Shown: positions 42,392-51,381 of the stretch, in pieces | Numbering within the stretch: the first letter of the stretch is position 1 | Layout of the letters: each line of letters begins with the position of its first letter | Source of the DNA: Legionella_C sp048541585 | Lineage (GTDB): Bacteria > Pseudomonadota > Gammaproteobacteria > Legionellales > Legionellaceae | NCBI RefSeq assembly: GCF_048541585.1 | Contig: NZ_CP183303.1 | Span: 558,001 to 622,000 of the forward strand | DNA: 64,000 nucleotides | Direction of reading: 5' to 3' | Notes under the pieces: generated by a model | Told to the model about the DNA's origin: nothing | What the model saw: only the letters and a program-made list of their open reading frames with translations | The model's database searches: none | Translations under genes and position numbers: made by a program

Positions 42392-42652
42392 AGCTAAAAC
42401 ATAATCAAAACAATATGCCTATTATAGCACCATATTGGTAAGCTATAAGTAGGATTAAAGATTATTTCTAAGAAATTACTTAGAGTGTTTAATGAACGTA
42501 GCAGTCTAGGAATGAGTATGTTAGGATATTTTGTTTGATTTTAAATAACTTTGCTTGCTTTAAATGCTTTTAAGTTGCTTAAAATATGCGCCTAAGCATA
42601 TTAAAGCAGCTTATAATGGTATTTATGCATATTTATTTGGTAGATTTTAGTT

Positions 42653-43393
42653 GTGAACCAGAAAGAAAATCCTTCAGGTGTTTATTTATTGCCTAATCTT
42701 TTTACGACAGCAAGTTTATTTGCAGCATTTTATGCTATTGTTGCTTCGTTTAAAAGTCAATTTGAAGCGGCTATTATTGCCATTTTTATTGGTATGATTG
42801 CTGATGGCTTAGATGGCCGTATTGCTCGTTTAACCAATACTCAAACAGCATTTGGAGCCCAATATGATAGCTTATCAGACATGGTAACGTTTGGAGTTGC
42901 CCCTGCTTTATTATTATACAGTTGGAATTTACAGCAATTAGGTAAATTTGGCTGGCTAGTTGCCTTTATTTATACAGCAGCAGTAGCCTTAAGGCTTGCA
43001 CGTTTTAATACTAAAGTAGGTACGGCTGATAAACGTTATTTTCAAGGCCTTGCTTGTCCGGCAGCAGCAGCACTAGTTTCTTCGTTTGTCTGGTTATGTC
43101 AGCAAAACCAAACTCATTATCTGCTAATATCATTGATAACTGCGATTATTACCATTTTAGCTGCAGTACTTATGGTAAGTAATATTCGTTACTATAGTTT
43201 TAAGGAAGTCGATTTTCACGGTAAAGTTCCTTTTTTATACTTATTATTTGTGGTTATTTTATTTGTGGCTATTGCGGCTAATCCTTCCTTAATTTTATTT
43301 ACTGGTTTTGTAATTTATGTTCTATCTGGCCCTGTACAATTATTAATTAAATTATATAGGCTTCGTAAACAAAAGAAATTTTTTAGTGACTAG
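42653..43393 (+). CDS. pssA: CDP-diacylglycerol-serine O-phosphatidyltransferase
   Basis: The start is GTG at 42653. The 246-residue membrane protein has the full CDP-alcohol phosphotransferase motif, DGLDGRIAR followed by G and DxxxD in FGAQYDSLSD, which holds the catalytic metal pair. Six or more membrane segments follow. It makes phosphatidylserine from CDP-diacylglycerol and serine, the precursor of phosphatidylethanolamine. This is the integral membrane (type II) PssA, unlike the peripheral E. coli enzyme. The upstream substrate comes from CdsA (62385). Confidence 0.93.
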   Translation: MNQKENPSGVYLLPNLFTTASLFAAFYAIVASFKSQFEAAIIAIFIGMIADGLDGRIARLTNTQTAFGAQYDSLSDMVTFGVAPALLLYSWNLQQLGKFGWLVAFIYTAAVALRLARFNTKVGTADKRYFQGLACPAAAALVSSFVWLCQQNQTHYLLISLITAIITILAAVLMVSNIRYYSFKEVDFHGKVPFLYLLFVVILFVAIAANPSLILFTGFVIYVLSGPVQLLIKLYRLRKQKKFFSD

Positions 43394-43418
43394 TATGACA
43401 TCAATTAATTTTTACACT

Positions 43419-43688
43419 AAAAATAGAGATAATTTAGTAGGACTTTAACTTAATTGAGGCGCATAGTTAATGTGTAAGAGCTCGCTTAAGGTCGTTGACT
43501 TCATACACTTTTGTCATTTCCGCGCAGGCGGAAATCCATCTTCATACTCACACTGTGCCTACCTAAAATAGCTTCCTGCCTGTGCGAGAATGACAGCTAA
43601 TTTTTCGCAATAAAAAATAGAGATGATTTAGTTCAACTGTTAACTTACGTGAGACGAATAGTTGATAATACTCAGAGATCACTTAAAT
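43419..43688. repeat. TGTCATTTCCGCG palindrome (43512-43595) flanked by a 70 bp imperfect direct repeat
   Basis: The centre is an 84 bp unit whose arms TGTCATTTCCGCGCAGG and a diverged TGCGAGAATGACA mirror each other, homologous to the tandem units at 18816. It is bracketed by two roughly 70 bp direct repeats, starting AAAAATAGAGAT at 43419 and 43613 and each continuing TTTAGT, GAG/GTGAGRCG, ATAGTT. This occupies most of the 473 bp gap between pssA and ptsH. No gene is seen here. Confidence 0.6.
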
Positions 43689-43866
43689 TGAGTTTTTCGC
43701 CAAGATTTAAGATACCGCTGTTCTATTATATAGATACTATTTAACGAGTTTAAGCTCATAAACTCTTGTTTTAAACTTAACTCGTCATTAACACTTTCGG
43801 AAAAAGTTTTTATTAAAATAATCTAAAGATTGCGTGTTATATAAGCGTGTTATATAAAAAATTAAT

Positions 43867-44136
43867 TTATTCTGGCTCATCGAAACGATTCTCAATTAAT
43901 TCAATGAGAGCCTGCTCCATATCTTTTTCATCAGGACCTTCAATTTTAATAATTAATTCTGAACCTTGGGTCGCAGCAAGCATCATTACTCCCATAATAC
44001 TTTTGCCATTAACTTTCTGAGATTGCTTAATAACTTCAATTTGGCTTTGAAATTTAGCTGCTGTAGAAACAAATTTAGCTGAAGCACGGGCGTGTAAGCC
44101 CAATTTGTTAATAATCCGAACACTTGTTTCAATCAT
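43867..44136 (-). CDS. ptsH: Phosphocarrier protein HPr (NPr-like)
   Basis: ATG at 44136 gives 89 residues starting MIETSVRIINKLGLHARAS; the longer reading from 44199 adds an unrelated stretch. The phosphorylated histidine is in GLHARAS, and the second helix has KSIMGVMMLAATQGSE. Beside ptsN and rpoN, this is the HPr of the nitrogen PTS, a regulatory phosphorelay, not a sugar importer. No EIIC permease is seen in the window. Confidence 0.92.
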   Translation of the reverse strand: MIETSVRIINKLGLHARASAKFVSTAAKFQSQIEVIKQSQKVNGKSIMGVMMLAATQGSELIIKIEGPDEKDMEQALIELIENRFDEPE

Positions 44137-44260
44137 AGGAATCAACTTATAATCATCAATTAATGTGAATTTAATGTAAAATAAGCTTATTTTTAGCATT
44201 AAATTGCTTGTTAATGGAACCTACAAAAATTTTCTTGGTTTTATAGCATTATTCAAATAG

Positions 44261-44728
44261 TTAAGTTTGAGGTTCCAGCACACCGTTAACCATCAGGTTA
44301 TATAATGATTCCGCATTATTTGCCTTTCGGCAAGCATTTCTAAAATTTACATCCCGAAATTGTTTAATAATTGCTGCCAAGAGAGTTAAATGATGCTCTT
44401 CTTGGTTACAGGGAACAATCAAGCCCATAACTAGATCGGCTGGTTGTTTATCTTCTGCACCAAAATCAATTGGGTGTATAAGTTTAATAAAACAAGCTTT
44501 AGGGCGGGTCACATTCGGTAGGCGTAAATGTGGAACAATTATCCCATGGCCAATGGCTGTGCTACCAAGAATTTCTCGTTGCCAGTAGGCATCAAATAGT
44601 TCATCAAAGTTAAGTTCAGGTGTTGTTGTAGAGAATAGTTCACTAATTTTATGAAAAACAGCTGTTTTACTTTGCGATACTGAATCTACACAAACGTGCT
44701 CAAGGGTAAGAAAATAACTAAGTTCCAT
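44261..44728 (-). CDS. ptsN: Nitrogen-regulatory phosphotransferase EIIA (PtsN)
   Basis: This 155-residue protein is an EIIA of the fructose/mannitol type: STAIGHGIIVPHLRLPNVTR contains the phosphorylatable histidine, preceded by REILG. In the nitrogen PTS it receives phosphate from NPr and in its unphosphorylated form regulates potassium transport and stress responses. It lies in the rpoN-hpf-ptsN-ptsH cluster; rapZ, often between ptsN and ptsH, is missing here. Confidence 0.93.
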   Translation of the reverse strand: MELSYFLTLEHVCVDSVSQSKTAVFHKISELFSTTTPELNFDELFDAYWQREILGSTAIGHGIIVPHLRLPNVTRPKACFIKLIHPIDFGAEDKQPADLVMGLIVPCNQEEHHLTLLAAIIKQFRDVNFRNACRKANNAESLYNLMVNGVLEPQT

Positions 44729-44846
44729 AGATAATTTAGTGAAAAATAATTATTTTACCTTGGGTTAAATAAGTCAGCAAGTTTATAATTTAATAACGAT
44801 CTAAGAAAAATTCTGCACCTATCCTTGGTGCAGCAGTAAGAAATAA

Positions 44847-45134
44847 CTAATGAGAGCGTAATTTTTCCTTATGTTTGATGAGCTGTTGATCTAATTTTTC
44901 AACTAGGTCATTAATTGCAACATACATATCATCATGTTCAGCACGTGCATGAATGGTTCCTTTCACAATATGTATTGTCGCTTCAGCAATTTGCGCTAAT
45001 TTTTCAATATTAAATACTACATTGATAGCAGTAATATTATCGAAATGATTGGTTAATTTAGCAAGTTTACCTTCAGTGTAAGACTTTAATGCTGGTGTAA
45101 CATCCATTTGATGACCAGTGAAGTTTATTTGCAT
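44847..45134 (-). CDS. hpf: Ribosome hibernation-promoting factor (short HPF/RaiA family)
   Basis: This 95-residue protein begins MQINFTGHQMDVTPALKSYT and ends with a basic, His/Lys-rich tail (LDQQLIKHKEKLRSH), as in short HPF proteins that bind the 30S decoding region and help form inactive 100S ribosomes in stationary phase. It follows rpoN by 24 bp, the usual gene order in gammaproteobacteria. Confidence 0.94.
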   Translation of the reverse strand: MQINFTGHQMDVTPALKSYTEGKLAKLTNHFDNITAINVVFNIEKLAQIAEATIHIVKGTIHARAEHDDMYVAINDLVEKLDQQLIKHKEKLRSH

Positions 45135-45158
45135 AACTTTTCCTCCTCTTAAAACTTA

Positions 45159-46547
45159 TTAACTACGAATTATTTTACGTTCATTAGATGGAGCAATACA
45201 CATTGCTTCGCGGTATTTAGCTACTGTACGACGAGCAACCTTAATACCTTGCTCACTAATTAGTTGTGCAATTTTACTATCACTAAGGGGCTTTTGGCGA
45301 TTTTCTGAGGCGATTATTTTTTTAATTACAGCACGTATTGCGGTTGATGAACATTCACCACCGTTAGCTGTGGCAACATGACTTGAGAAAAAATATTTTA
45401 ATTCAAAAACGCCGCGCGGGGTATGCATGAATTTCTTGGTGGTTACTCTTGATATAGTTGATTCATGCATATTCAGAGTAGTAGCAATATCATTTAATAT
45501 CAAGGGTTTCATAGCTTCTTCACCATGTTCTAAAAACTCAGTTTGCCTGTCTACAATACAACGTGCAACTTTAAGTAGTGTCTCTTGTCGGCTCTGAATA
45601 CTCTTTAAAAACCATCTGGCTTCTTGCAGATTATTCTTTAAAAATTGATTATCAGCACTGGTATTAGCCCGCTGAATCATAGCCGCATACTGATTATTAA
45701 TTGTCAGACGCGGTAGTGTATTTTGATTTAAATAAACTTGCCAAGTGCTATCTATTTTTTTGACAATGACGTCAGGTATAATATATTCAATATTATTTTG
45801 TTGAATTAAACTACCTGGTTTAGGGTGTAATGCTTGAATAATCTGTAGTACCTGCAGAATGGTAGCTTCATTAACATGGTAATTTTTTATCAATTGACGG
45901 TAGTTATGCTGGCCTAATAATTCTAAATCATTTTTAATAATGGTTTTAGTTAATTCAATATCTTTATCAGAGTCGGAAAATTGGCTAAGTTGAGCTAATA
46001 ATGATTCAGCTAAATTTAAGGTAGCGCATCCTACTGGATCAAAAAGTTGCAAGCGATGGCGAACGGCTTCAATTTCTTCGATATCAAGTGGGTAAGAGTC
46101 ACTATTTAAACTAGCATGCAAATCATTAACGGATACAGTTAAAAAGCCATCATCATCAATTGCATCAATAATGGCTGTGGCAATAACCCGATCGATATCG
46201 CTCATGGGAGTTAGTTCTAATTGCCAACGTAAATGTTCCTGTAGATTGGTAGTCGTACAATATAAGTTTTCGTAATTAACATCGGTATCTTCAAAATTAT
46301 TACGTTTATTAAGGTTATAAAGTTGTGACCATTGAAAATCATTATCTTCGATATTTTGTTCATTTCTATTGTTAATTTCTTCTCTTTCTTCATTAGGTAA
46401 AACTTCAAGCATAGGGTTTGATTCGACGATTTGTTGAATTTCTTGTTGTAAATCTAATGTAGACAACTGTAACAAGCGAATCGCTTGTTGAAGCTGAGGG
46501 GTAAGCGTCAATTGTTGACTAATACTAAGTTGCAACGAGGGTTTCAT
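45159..46547 (-). CDS. rpoN: RNA polymerase sigma-54 factor RpoN
   Basis: ATG at 46547 is preceded by AAGAGGATGGTGG and gives 462 residues; the longer reading from 46595 is not needed. The Gln/Leu-rich N-terminal activator-contact region (MKPSLQLSISQQLTLTPQLQ) is followed by an acidic linker, the core-binding region, and the RpoN box ARRTVAKYREAM near the C-terminus. Sigma-54 requires AAA+ activators; in Legionella it controls flagellar genes. Confidence 0.96.
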   Translation of the reverse strand: MKPSLQLSISQQLTLTPQLQQAIRLLQLSTLDLQQEIQQIVESNPMLEVLPNEEREEINNRNEQNIEDNDFQWSQLYNLNKRNNFEDTDVNYENLYCTTTNLQEHLRWQLELTPMSDIDRVIATAIIDAIDDDGFLTVSVNDLHASLNSDSYPLDIEEIEAVRHRLQLFDPVGCATLNLAESLLAQLSQFSDSDKDIELTKTIIKNDLELLGQHNYRQLIKNYHVNEATILQVLQIIQALHPKPGSLIQQNNIEYIIPDVIVKKIDSTWQVYLNQNTLPRLTINNQYAAMIQRANTSADNQFLKNNLQEARWFLKSIQSRQETLLKVARCIVDRQTEFLEHGEEAMKPLILNDIATTLNMHESTISRVTTKKFMHTPRGVFELKYFFSSHVATANGGECSSTAIRAVIKKIIASENRQKPLSDSKIAQLISEQGIKVARRTVAKYREAMCIAPSNERKIIRS

Positions 46548-46734
46548 CCACCATCCTCTTAAATCATTGCTTATTATTAAGTTTAACTGATTCACAAGGA
46601 TTATCCAGTAGCTTAAGCCATAAGTAAAATGATTAAAAGTAATAAAAGGCTGATTTAGATCATTGAAAGTTAGAATTATTAGCTAGTTTAAGTTAGGTTA
46701 GAGAGTTGTATAAATGAAAAGAGGATAATTAAAA

Positions 46735-46762
46735 AGCAAAAACCATGCCTCAGAGCATGGCT
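46735..46762 (-). terminator. Rho-independent terminator of rpmB-rpmG
   Basis: On the reverse strand a CCATGC/GCATGG stem (46760-46743) with a short loop is followed by TTTTTGCTTTTT. It lies about 45 bp beyond the rpmG stop codon. Confidence 0.85.
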
Positions 46763-46806
46763 TTTATTAATTCTTTAAAGAAAGAGAAGGTTTTAAAGCA
46801 AAATGA

Positions 46807-46971
46807 TTATTTTATCTTTTTCTCTTTAAATAGCACATGTTTACGTACTACTGGATCATATTTTTTGAATTCCAACTTATCTGGACAATTTCTTGGATTC
46901 TTAGTCGTGGTTACAAAATAACCTGTACCTGCGGTAGACTCCATTTTAACTTTGATAGTGACAGCTGCCAT
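46807..46971 (-). CDS. rpmG: 50S ribosomal protein L33
   Basis: Fifty-four residues: MAAVTIKVKMESTAGTGYF, then VTTTKNPRNCPDKLEFKKYD and a basic C-terminal tail ending KEKKIK. This is L33 of the cysteine-poor (C-minus) type, with only one cysteine. It follows rpmB by 15 bp, the usual bacterial order rpmB-rpmG. The gene is easily missed because of its small size; its start and stop are clear, and a terminator follows. Confidence 0.96.
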   Translation of the reverse strand: MAAVTIKVKMESTAGTGYFVTTTKNPRNCPDKLEFKKYDPVVRKHVLFKEKKIK

Positions 46972-46986
46972 GGTTATTCCTCTTAA

Positions 46987-47223
46987 TTAAACTTTTTCGC
47001 CTTTTTCTCTTAACATATCGATAACTGCTTTAATACCAAGCTTATCAATGATACGCATACCTTTCATGCTTATTCTTAATGTAACAAAGCGGTTTTCTTC
47101 TTCTACCCAAAATCGATGATTTTGAATATTAGGTAAAAAACGGCGTTTAGTTTTATTATTGGCGTGTGATACATTATGACCAGTCATGGGCCGCTTGCCA
47201 GTAACTTGACATACTCTTGACAT
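46987..47223 (-). CDS. rpmB: 50S ribosomal protein L28
   Basis: ATG at 47223 gives 78 residues starting MSRVCQVTGKRPMTGHNVSH, the conserved L28 N-terminus, with NKTKRRFLPNIQ and the C-terminal RIIDKLGIKAVIDML. The longer open frame (to 47307) adds a stretch that is not L28-like. L28 sits near the E site of the large subunit. It pairs with rpmG downstream. Confidence 0.97.
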   Translation of the reverse strand: MSRVCQVTGKRPMTGHNVSHANNKTKRRFLPNIQNHRFWVEEENRFVTLRISMKGMRIIDKLGIKAVIDMLREKGEKV

Positions 47224-47460
47224 GCTGTGACTCCAAATTTTCTCTAAGTAAAACCATAACTGAAAAATCACAACCATTAAAATGGATGTTGACTCAGTGT
47301 TAGGCAAAGAGCGCTTTTATAACAAAAAAAGAAGATTTTTGCAATCGATAAGCGACTTTTTGCCTCGTTTTAATCGCTAAAGGTCTAAAAAATTATTACA
47401 TAGTTACTTTATTTTAGTTAATTAGCTTATAATTACTGTTTTAGTTAAATTAATTAATGT

Positions 47461-48132
47461 ATGCAGCGAACCATTAAAAGTTTTGTATTAAGAGCAGGCC
47501 GCATTAGTAAACGTCAACAATTAGCGTTAGATAATTGGTTAGACCAGTACCTATTAATAATAGATGATAAGCAGTGGGATTTTGCCACTATTTTTGGTCG
47601 CCAAGCTGAAATTATAGTAGAAATTGGTTTTGGCATGGGTGCTTCTCTTATTAGGATGGCTGAGCAAAATCCTGATAAAGATTTTATTGGTATTGAAGTT
47701 CATCGGGCTGGTGTAGGTAGTTTAGTAGCTGATTTATATGAGAAAAAAATTAATAATGTTCGCGTTGTTATGTGCGATGCTGTAACAGTTTTCAAACAAC
47801 AAATTTCACCGAATACACTCAATGGTGTACAAGTTTTTTTTCCTGATCCATGGCATAAAAAAAGACATCATAAAAGGCGCTTAATTCAACCGGACTTTGT
47901 TAAATTAATAGCTGAGCGTTTACAATCAGGTGGTTTTTTACATTGTGCTACTGACTGGCAGGATTATGCTGAGTCGATGCGAGCAGTTTTATCAGCTGAA
48001 ACTGCGCTAATAAATAGCCAACCTGATGGTGGCTATGCACCTAGACCTAGCTCAAGACCAATTACTAAATTTGAGTTAAGAGGCCACCGTTTAGGACATG
48101 GTGTTTGGGACTTAATTTATTTTAAAAAGTAA
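47461..48132 (+). CDS. trmB: tRNA (guanine-N7)-methyltransferase TrmB
   Basis: TrmB methylates G46 of tRNA at N7 using S-adenosylmethionine. The 223-residue protein has the SAM-binding VEIGFGMGASL, DFIGIEVHRAGVGSL and the signature FPDPWHKKRHHKRRLIQPDF, then PITKFELRGHRLGHGVWDL. Length is typical. It is read divergently from rpmB. Confidence 0.96.
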   Translation: MQRTIKSFVLRAGRISKRQQLALDNWLDQYLLIIDDKQWDFATIFGRQAEIIVEIGFGMGASLIRMAEQNPDKDFIGIEVHRAGVGSLVADLYEKKINNVRVVMCDAVTVFKQQISPNTLNGVQVFFPDPWHKKRHHKRRLIQPDFVKLIAERLQSGGFLHCATDWQDYAESMRAVLSAETALINSQPDGGYAPRPSSRPITKFELRGHRLGHGVWDLIYFKK

Positions 48133-48310
48133 CTATTAAAGCAAAATATCTTTCTTTTGACTGAGCGCCACGGGTGTAGATAAAGTTAATTAAGTTATTT
48201 TATTTCTAAAGCAACAAATTTTTAATTTATATTAGTAATACTAGTATTGCTTGAGGTAATATAAATTAGAGCTTGTGTATAACCTGCATCTTTTGCTTTG
48301 TTGTCACATT

Positions 48311-48454
48311 AGACCTCTTGCCTAACCTATTTATTTTACGCAATTGCTGTGTTGCAAGGTTTTCTTCGGTGCTCATTTACACCATGTAAACTTCGCTTCT
48401 TAAAACCCTTGCCCCTTACATTCATGCAAAATAAACAGGTTAGGCAAGAGGTCT
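48311..48454. mobile_element. 144 bp miniature element with 27 bp terminal inverted repeats
   Basis: AGACCTCTTGCCTAACCTAT... at 48311 is mirrored by a right end (48428-48454) over 27 bp with a single mismatch. The interior has GTGCTCATTTACACCATGTAAAC. A decayed second copy of the interior (GTGCTCATTTACTTCATGTAAAA) follows at about 48458-48520. Solo ends resembling it occur at 8897-8912 and 36793-36808. It has no open frame, so any transposase would act in trans. It sits in the spacer before an ankyrin protein gene. Confidence 0.65.
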
Positions 48455-48593
48455 ATTGCAATCGTTTCTGTGGTGCTCATTTACTTCATGTAAAATTCAC
48501 TTTTTGAATCTATTGCACTTGATAATAAAACAAAATTTACGAGTGATTAATAGCTCTATTATTGTCTTTCTAACTGAAGATTTGAGGTAAACT

Positions 48594-49913
48594 ATGGATG
48601 TGTTTAATGAGCTGGCAGAACGCCTTGAAAATATCAATGAATTTAAAGAATTTATTGATAGACAATTAGAGTTGGATTCTAAGTTTTTAGAACGAGCTTT
48701 TTGGTTAGACGGCCAACAAATATCTGTGCTAAATTATTTAATTCAGCAACATGACCCTGAAAATAAAAATTTAACTGCTTTCATTCAATCTATTTTATTA
48801 ACAAAAACAAATGTTTATCTGCATCAACCACTGCATTTAATATTAAAACTCGCTAAGCTAGACTTATTACCAATTTGCTTAGCGCAATTACCACCTGCTG
48901 ATTTCAAGCAAGCTTTAAATTCTTATGACATAACTGGGCAAACGATTCTAGCTCATGCCATTAATTTAGGGGATGAAAAAACTTTTGCTACTATTATGGC
49001 GCTTAATTTAGATATCAATCAAGCTAGTGAAGTAACGTTAGAAAACACAATGCAGGGATGTTTACAACCACTTTATCAAGCAATAGCGTGTAATTTCTCG
49101 TATGCTGTTGATAGGCTTTTAAGTGTTGGTGCAAGTGTAGAAAATCCATGCCTCGCTACTAAAGAACCGGCACTATTACTGGCTGCTCATTTAGGAGCAA
49201 TTGATGCTTTAAAAGTGTTATTAAACCACCCTAAAAGCCGTGAATTAATCCATGAGCAGCTTAATATTAGAAATAGCAATGGTTATACAGCTCTTGAATT
49301 GTTATGTAAACGTTTGCAGGAGAGTAATGAGCCGAAACAGGCTATACAAGGTATTGCAATTTTATTATGCCATGGGGCCGCTGTACCTTCTACGGAAGCC
49401 TGGCGTAATTTATTAAATAGTCACCGAGTAGCATTAGTAAAAGCCGTGAAAGAATATACTAATGAAGGTGCGCATCCTAGTATTCAATTTCTTCGTGCAA
49501 GCCATGATAAAAATAATCCTTTACATGAAATTATTTATACTAACAAAACATGGAAGCAGTCAGTAAAAAACTTTTTTGGTATTGCTGATCGCTTAGCATT
49601 CAAATGCGAAAAAATAGCGCTTGCTGATATAAATAAGGATAAGCTTGATGAAAATGAAAGACTGTTTGCTAGTTTTGTAAAAAGATACAAAGAAAGCATT
49701 AAAAGAGCTACCTTTTATTCACCTTGGAGTGAGATGCTCTGGAAAATTTCAACAGGTCAAATTAATACATGGCAAGGCGTTTGTCAGTATGCAAATGAGC
49801 ATCCTAAAACTCGTACAGCCCGTATTGTAGAAGAAATGACTAAGCCTCAGCCAGAAGTATATGTCAATTTAACTGAGATAGAAGAAAAAGCCTCCCTCTC
49901 ACCCTTAAATTAA
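48594..49913 (+). CDS. Ankyrin-repeat protein, candidate Dot/Icm effector (possibly AnkH/LegA3-like)
   Basis: GAGG lies 7 bases before the ATG. The 439-residue protein has no signal peptide. About four degenerate ankyrin repeats span residues 110-265 (GQTILAHAINLGDEKTF, EPALLLAAHLGAIDALKVLL, GYTALELLCKRL). They are followed by a 170-residue helical C-terminal domain I do not recognise, ending EIEEKASLSPLN. The size and layout recall the conserved Legionella effector AnkH/LegA3, but this is from memory of architecture only. The acidic tail is compatible with a Dot/Icm signal. Confidence 0.65.
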   Translation: MDVFNELAERLENINEFKEFIDRQLELDSKFLERAFWLDGQQISVLNYLIQQHDPENKNLTAFIQSILLTKTNVYLHQPLHLILKLAKLDLLPICLAQLPPADFKQALNSYDITGQTILAHAINLGDEKTFATIMALNLDINQASEVTLENTMQGCLQPLYQAIACNFSYAVDRLLSVGASVENPCLATKEPALLLAAHLGAIDALKVLLNHPKSRELIHEQLNIRNSNGYTALELLCKRLQESNEPKQAIQGIAILLCHGAAVPSTEAWRNLLNSHRVALVKAVKEYTNEGAHPSIQFLRASHDKNNPLHEIIYTNKTWKQSVKNFFGIADRLAFKCEKIALADINKDKLDENERLFASFVKRYKESIKRATFYSPWSEMLWKISTGQINTWQGVCQYANEHPKTRTARIVEEMTKPQPEVYVNLTEIEEKASLSPLN

Positions 49914-50208
49914 CACAATATTTTTATAATGATTTTGTGGTAGCTCGCTAAGTTACCACAAGTTATTCTTCCATTTACCTGCTGAGACTAACTTAGATGC
50001 ATTCAATTAACGTAATTCTTAATAAAATTTCTATTATTAAGTGAGCAAATTAACAATGCTAAAACTTGGCGTATTTGAGAATAAAATAGCAACATTATGG
50101 CATGTTAAATTCTAGTATTTGGAAGAAGATAAGTCTTTACCCTTGCTTAAAATGTAGGTAGGCCCTAGAATTCTAGCTTTCTTTAAAATTAAGAGTGCGG
50201 AGAAACAC

Positions 50209-51381
50209 ATGGGATGGAATGAGCCAGAGAAAGATAAAGATCCATGGACTGGCAAAAAGCAGCCACCAGATTTAGATGAAGCTTTAAAACGCTTTCAAAA
50301 TAAATTACGTAAAGCGTTAAAGGGCGGCGGAAGTCAAAACAATAGTCCAGAGGATCCCACTGAAAGGCCAGCAGGCAAGGGTAATGGTGGCTTAATTTCT
50401 TTAATGGTTTTATTAGTTCTTTTTATCTTATGGGCTTTGTCAGGTATTTTTATTGTTGATCCTGCAGAGCAAGCAGCTATTTTACGTTTTGGCAAGTATA
50501 TTAAAACTGTTGGACCAGGACCACATTGGATCCCGCGCTTAATTGATTCAAAAATTGTAGTTAATGTGGAACGTGTATCTGATTACTCTTATTCAGCCCA
50601 AATGCTTACTAAAGATGGAAATTTAGTTGCAGTTTCCTTAGTTGTTCAATACCGAATTGGCGATTTAAAGGCTTATTTATTTAATGTAGCTGATCCAGAA
50701 GTAAGCTTACAACAAGCCACTTCAAGTGCACTGCGCCATGTGGTTGGCTTAACAACTTTAGATGAAATTATTACTGAGGGGCGTGAAGCTTGGGGTAATA
50801 ATGTTTATGATGCTTTAGTAAAAATTTTAGATACTTATAAAACGGGTATTGTGATTGTTAACGTTGCGCCACAGCCTGCCCGAGCACCTGAAAACGTACA
50901 AGATGCTTTTGATGATGCAATTAAAGCACAAGAAGATGAGAAACGGTTTAAGCAGCAAGCTCAGGCTTATCAGGCTCGCGTTATTCCTATAGCTCAAGGT
51001 AATGCAAAACGTATTACTGAAGAAGCACAAGCTTATGCAAGGCAAGTAGTTTTACGTGCTAAAGGCGAAGTTGCAGAATTTTTAGCTCTTTTGCCATTTT
51101 ATACTCAATCACCTTTTGTTACTTCACAACGCATGTATTTAGATACTATGCAAAAGGTCTTAAGTCAAAGTAATAAAATTATCGTTGAAGCTAAAGCTGG
51201 TAACTTACTTTATCTTCCCTTAGATAAGTTAGCGAGTATCCTTCCTACGAATCCAAATCAAAACAAAGTTGAAGGTAGTGATGCTGTTGCAGAGCAAAGT
51301 ACGGGAGTTAATGATACGGATAATACTAAAGTAATTCGTAATACAGTTAGACAAACTCTCCGCCCAGGAAGGAGTGAATAA
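50209..51381 (+). CDS. hflK: HflK, modulator of FtsH protease
   Basis: HflK forms, with HflC, a large periplasm-facing SPFH-domain cage around the FtsH protease and regulates membrane protein turnover. The 390-residue protein has a Gly/Pro-rich N-terminus, one membrane segment (about 63-82), then an SPFH domain with PAEQAAILRFGKYIKTVGPG and a long helix (AQEDEKRFKQQAQAYQARVI). The stop is directly followed by the hflC ATG. GCGGAG precedes the start. It lacks hfq-hflX upstream. Confidence 0.96.
   Translation: MGWNEPEKDKDPWTGKKQPPDLDEALKRFQNKLRKALKGGGSQNNSPEDPTERPAGKGNGGLISLMVLLVLFILWALSGIFIVDPAEQAAILRFGKYIKTVGPGPHWIPRLIDSKIVVNVERVSDYSYSAQMLTKDGNLVAVSLVVQYRIGDLKAYLFNVADPEVSLQQATSSALRHVVGLTTLDEIITEGREAWGNNVYDALVKILDTYKTGIVIVNVAPQPARAPENVQDAFDDAIKAQEDEKRFKQQAQAYQARVIPIAQGNAKRITEEAQAYARQVVLRAKGEVAEFLALLPFYTQSPFVTSQRMYLDTMQKVLSQSNKIIVEAKAGNLLYLPLDKLASILPTNPNQNKVEGSDAVAEQSTGVNDTDNTKVIRNTVRQTLRPGRSE

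Noticed and set aside
43867..44728. ptsH-ptsN as part of a sugar PTS
   Set aside because: No EIIB/EIIC is present and the neighbours are rpoN and hpf, so this is the regulatory nitrogen PTS.
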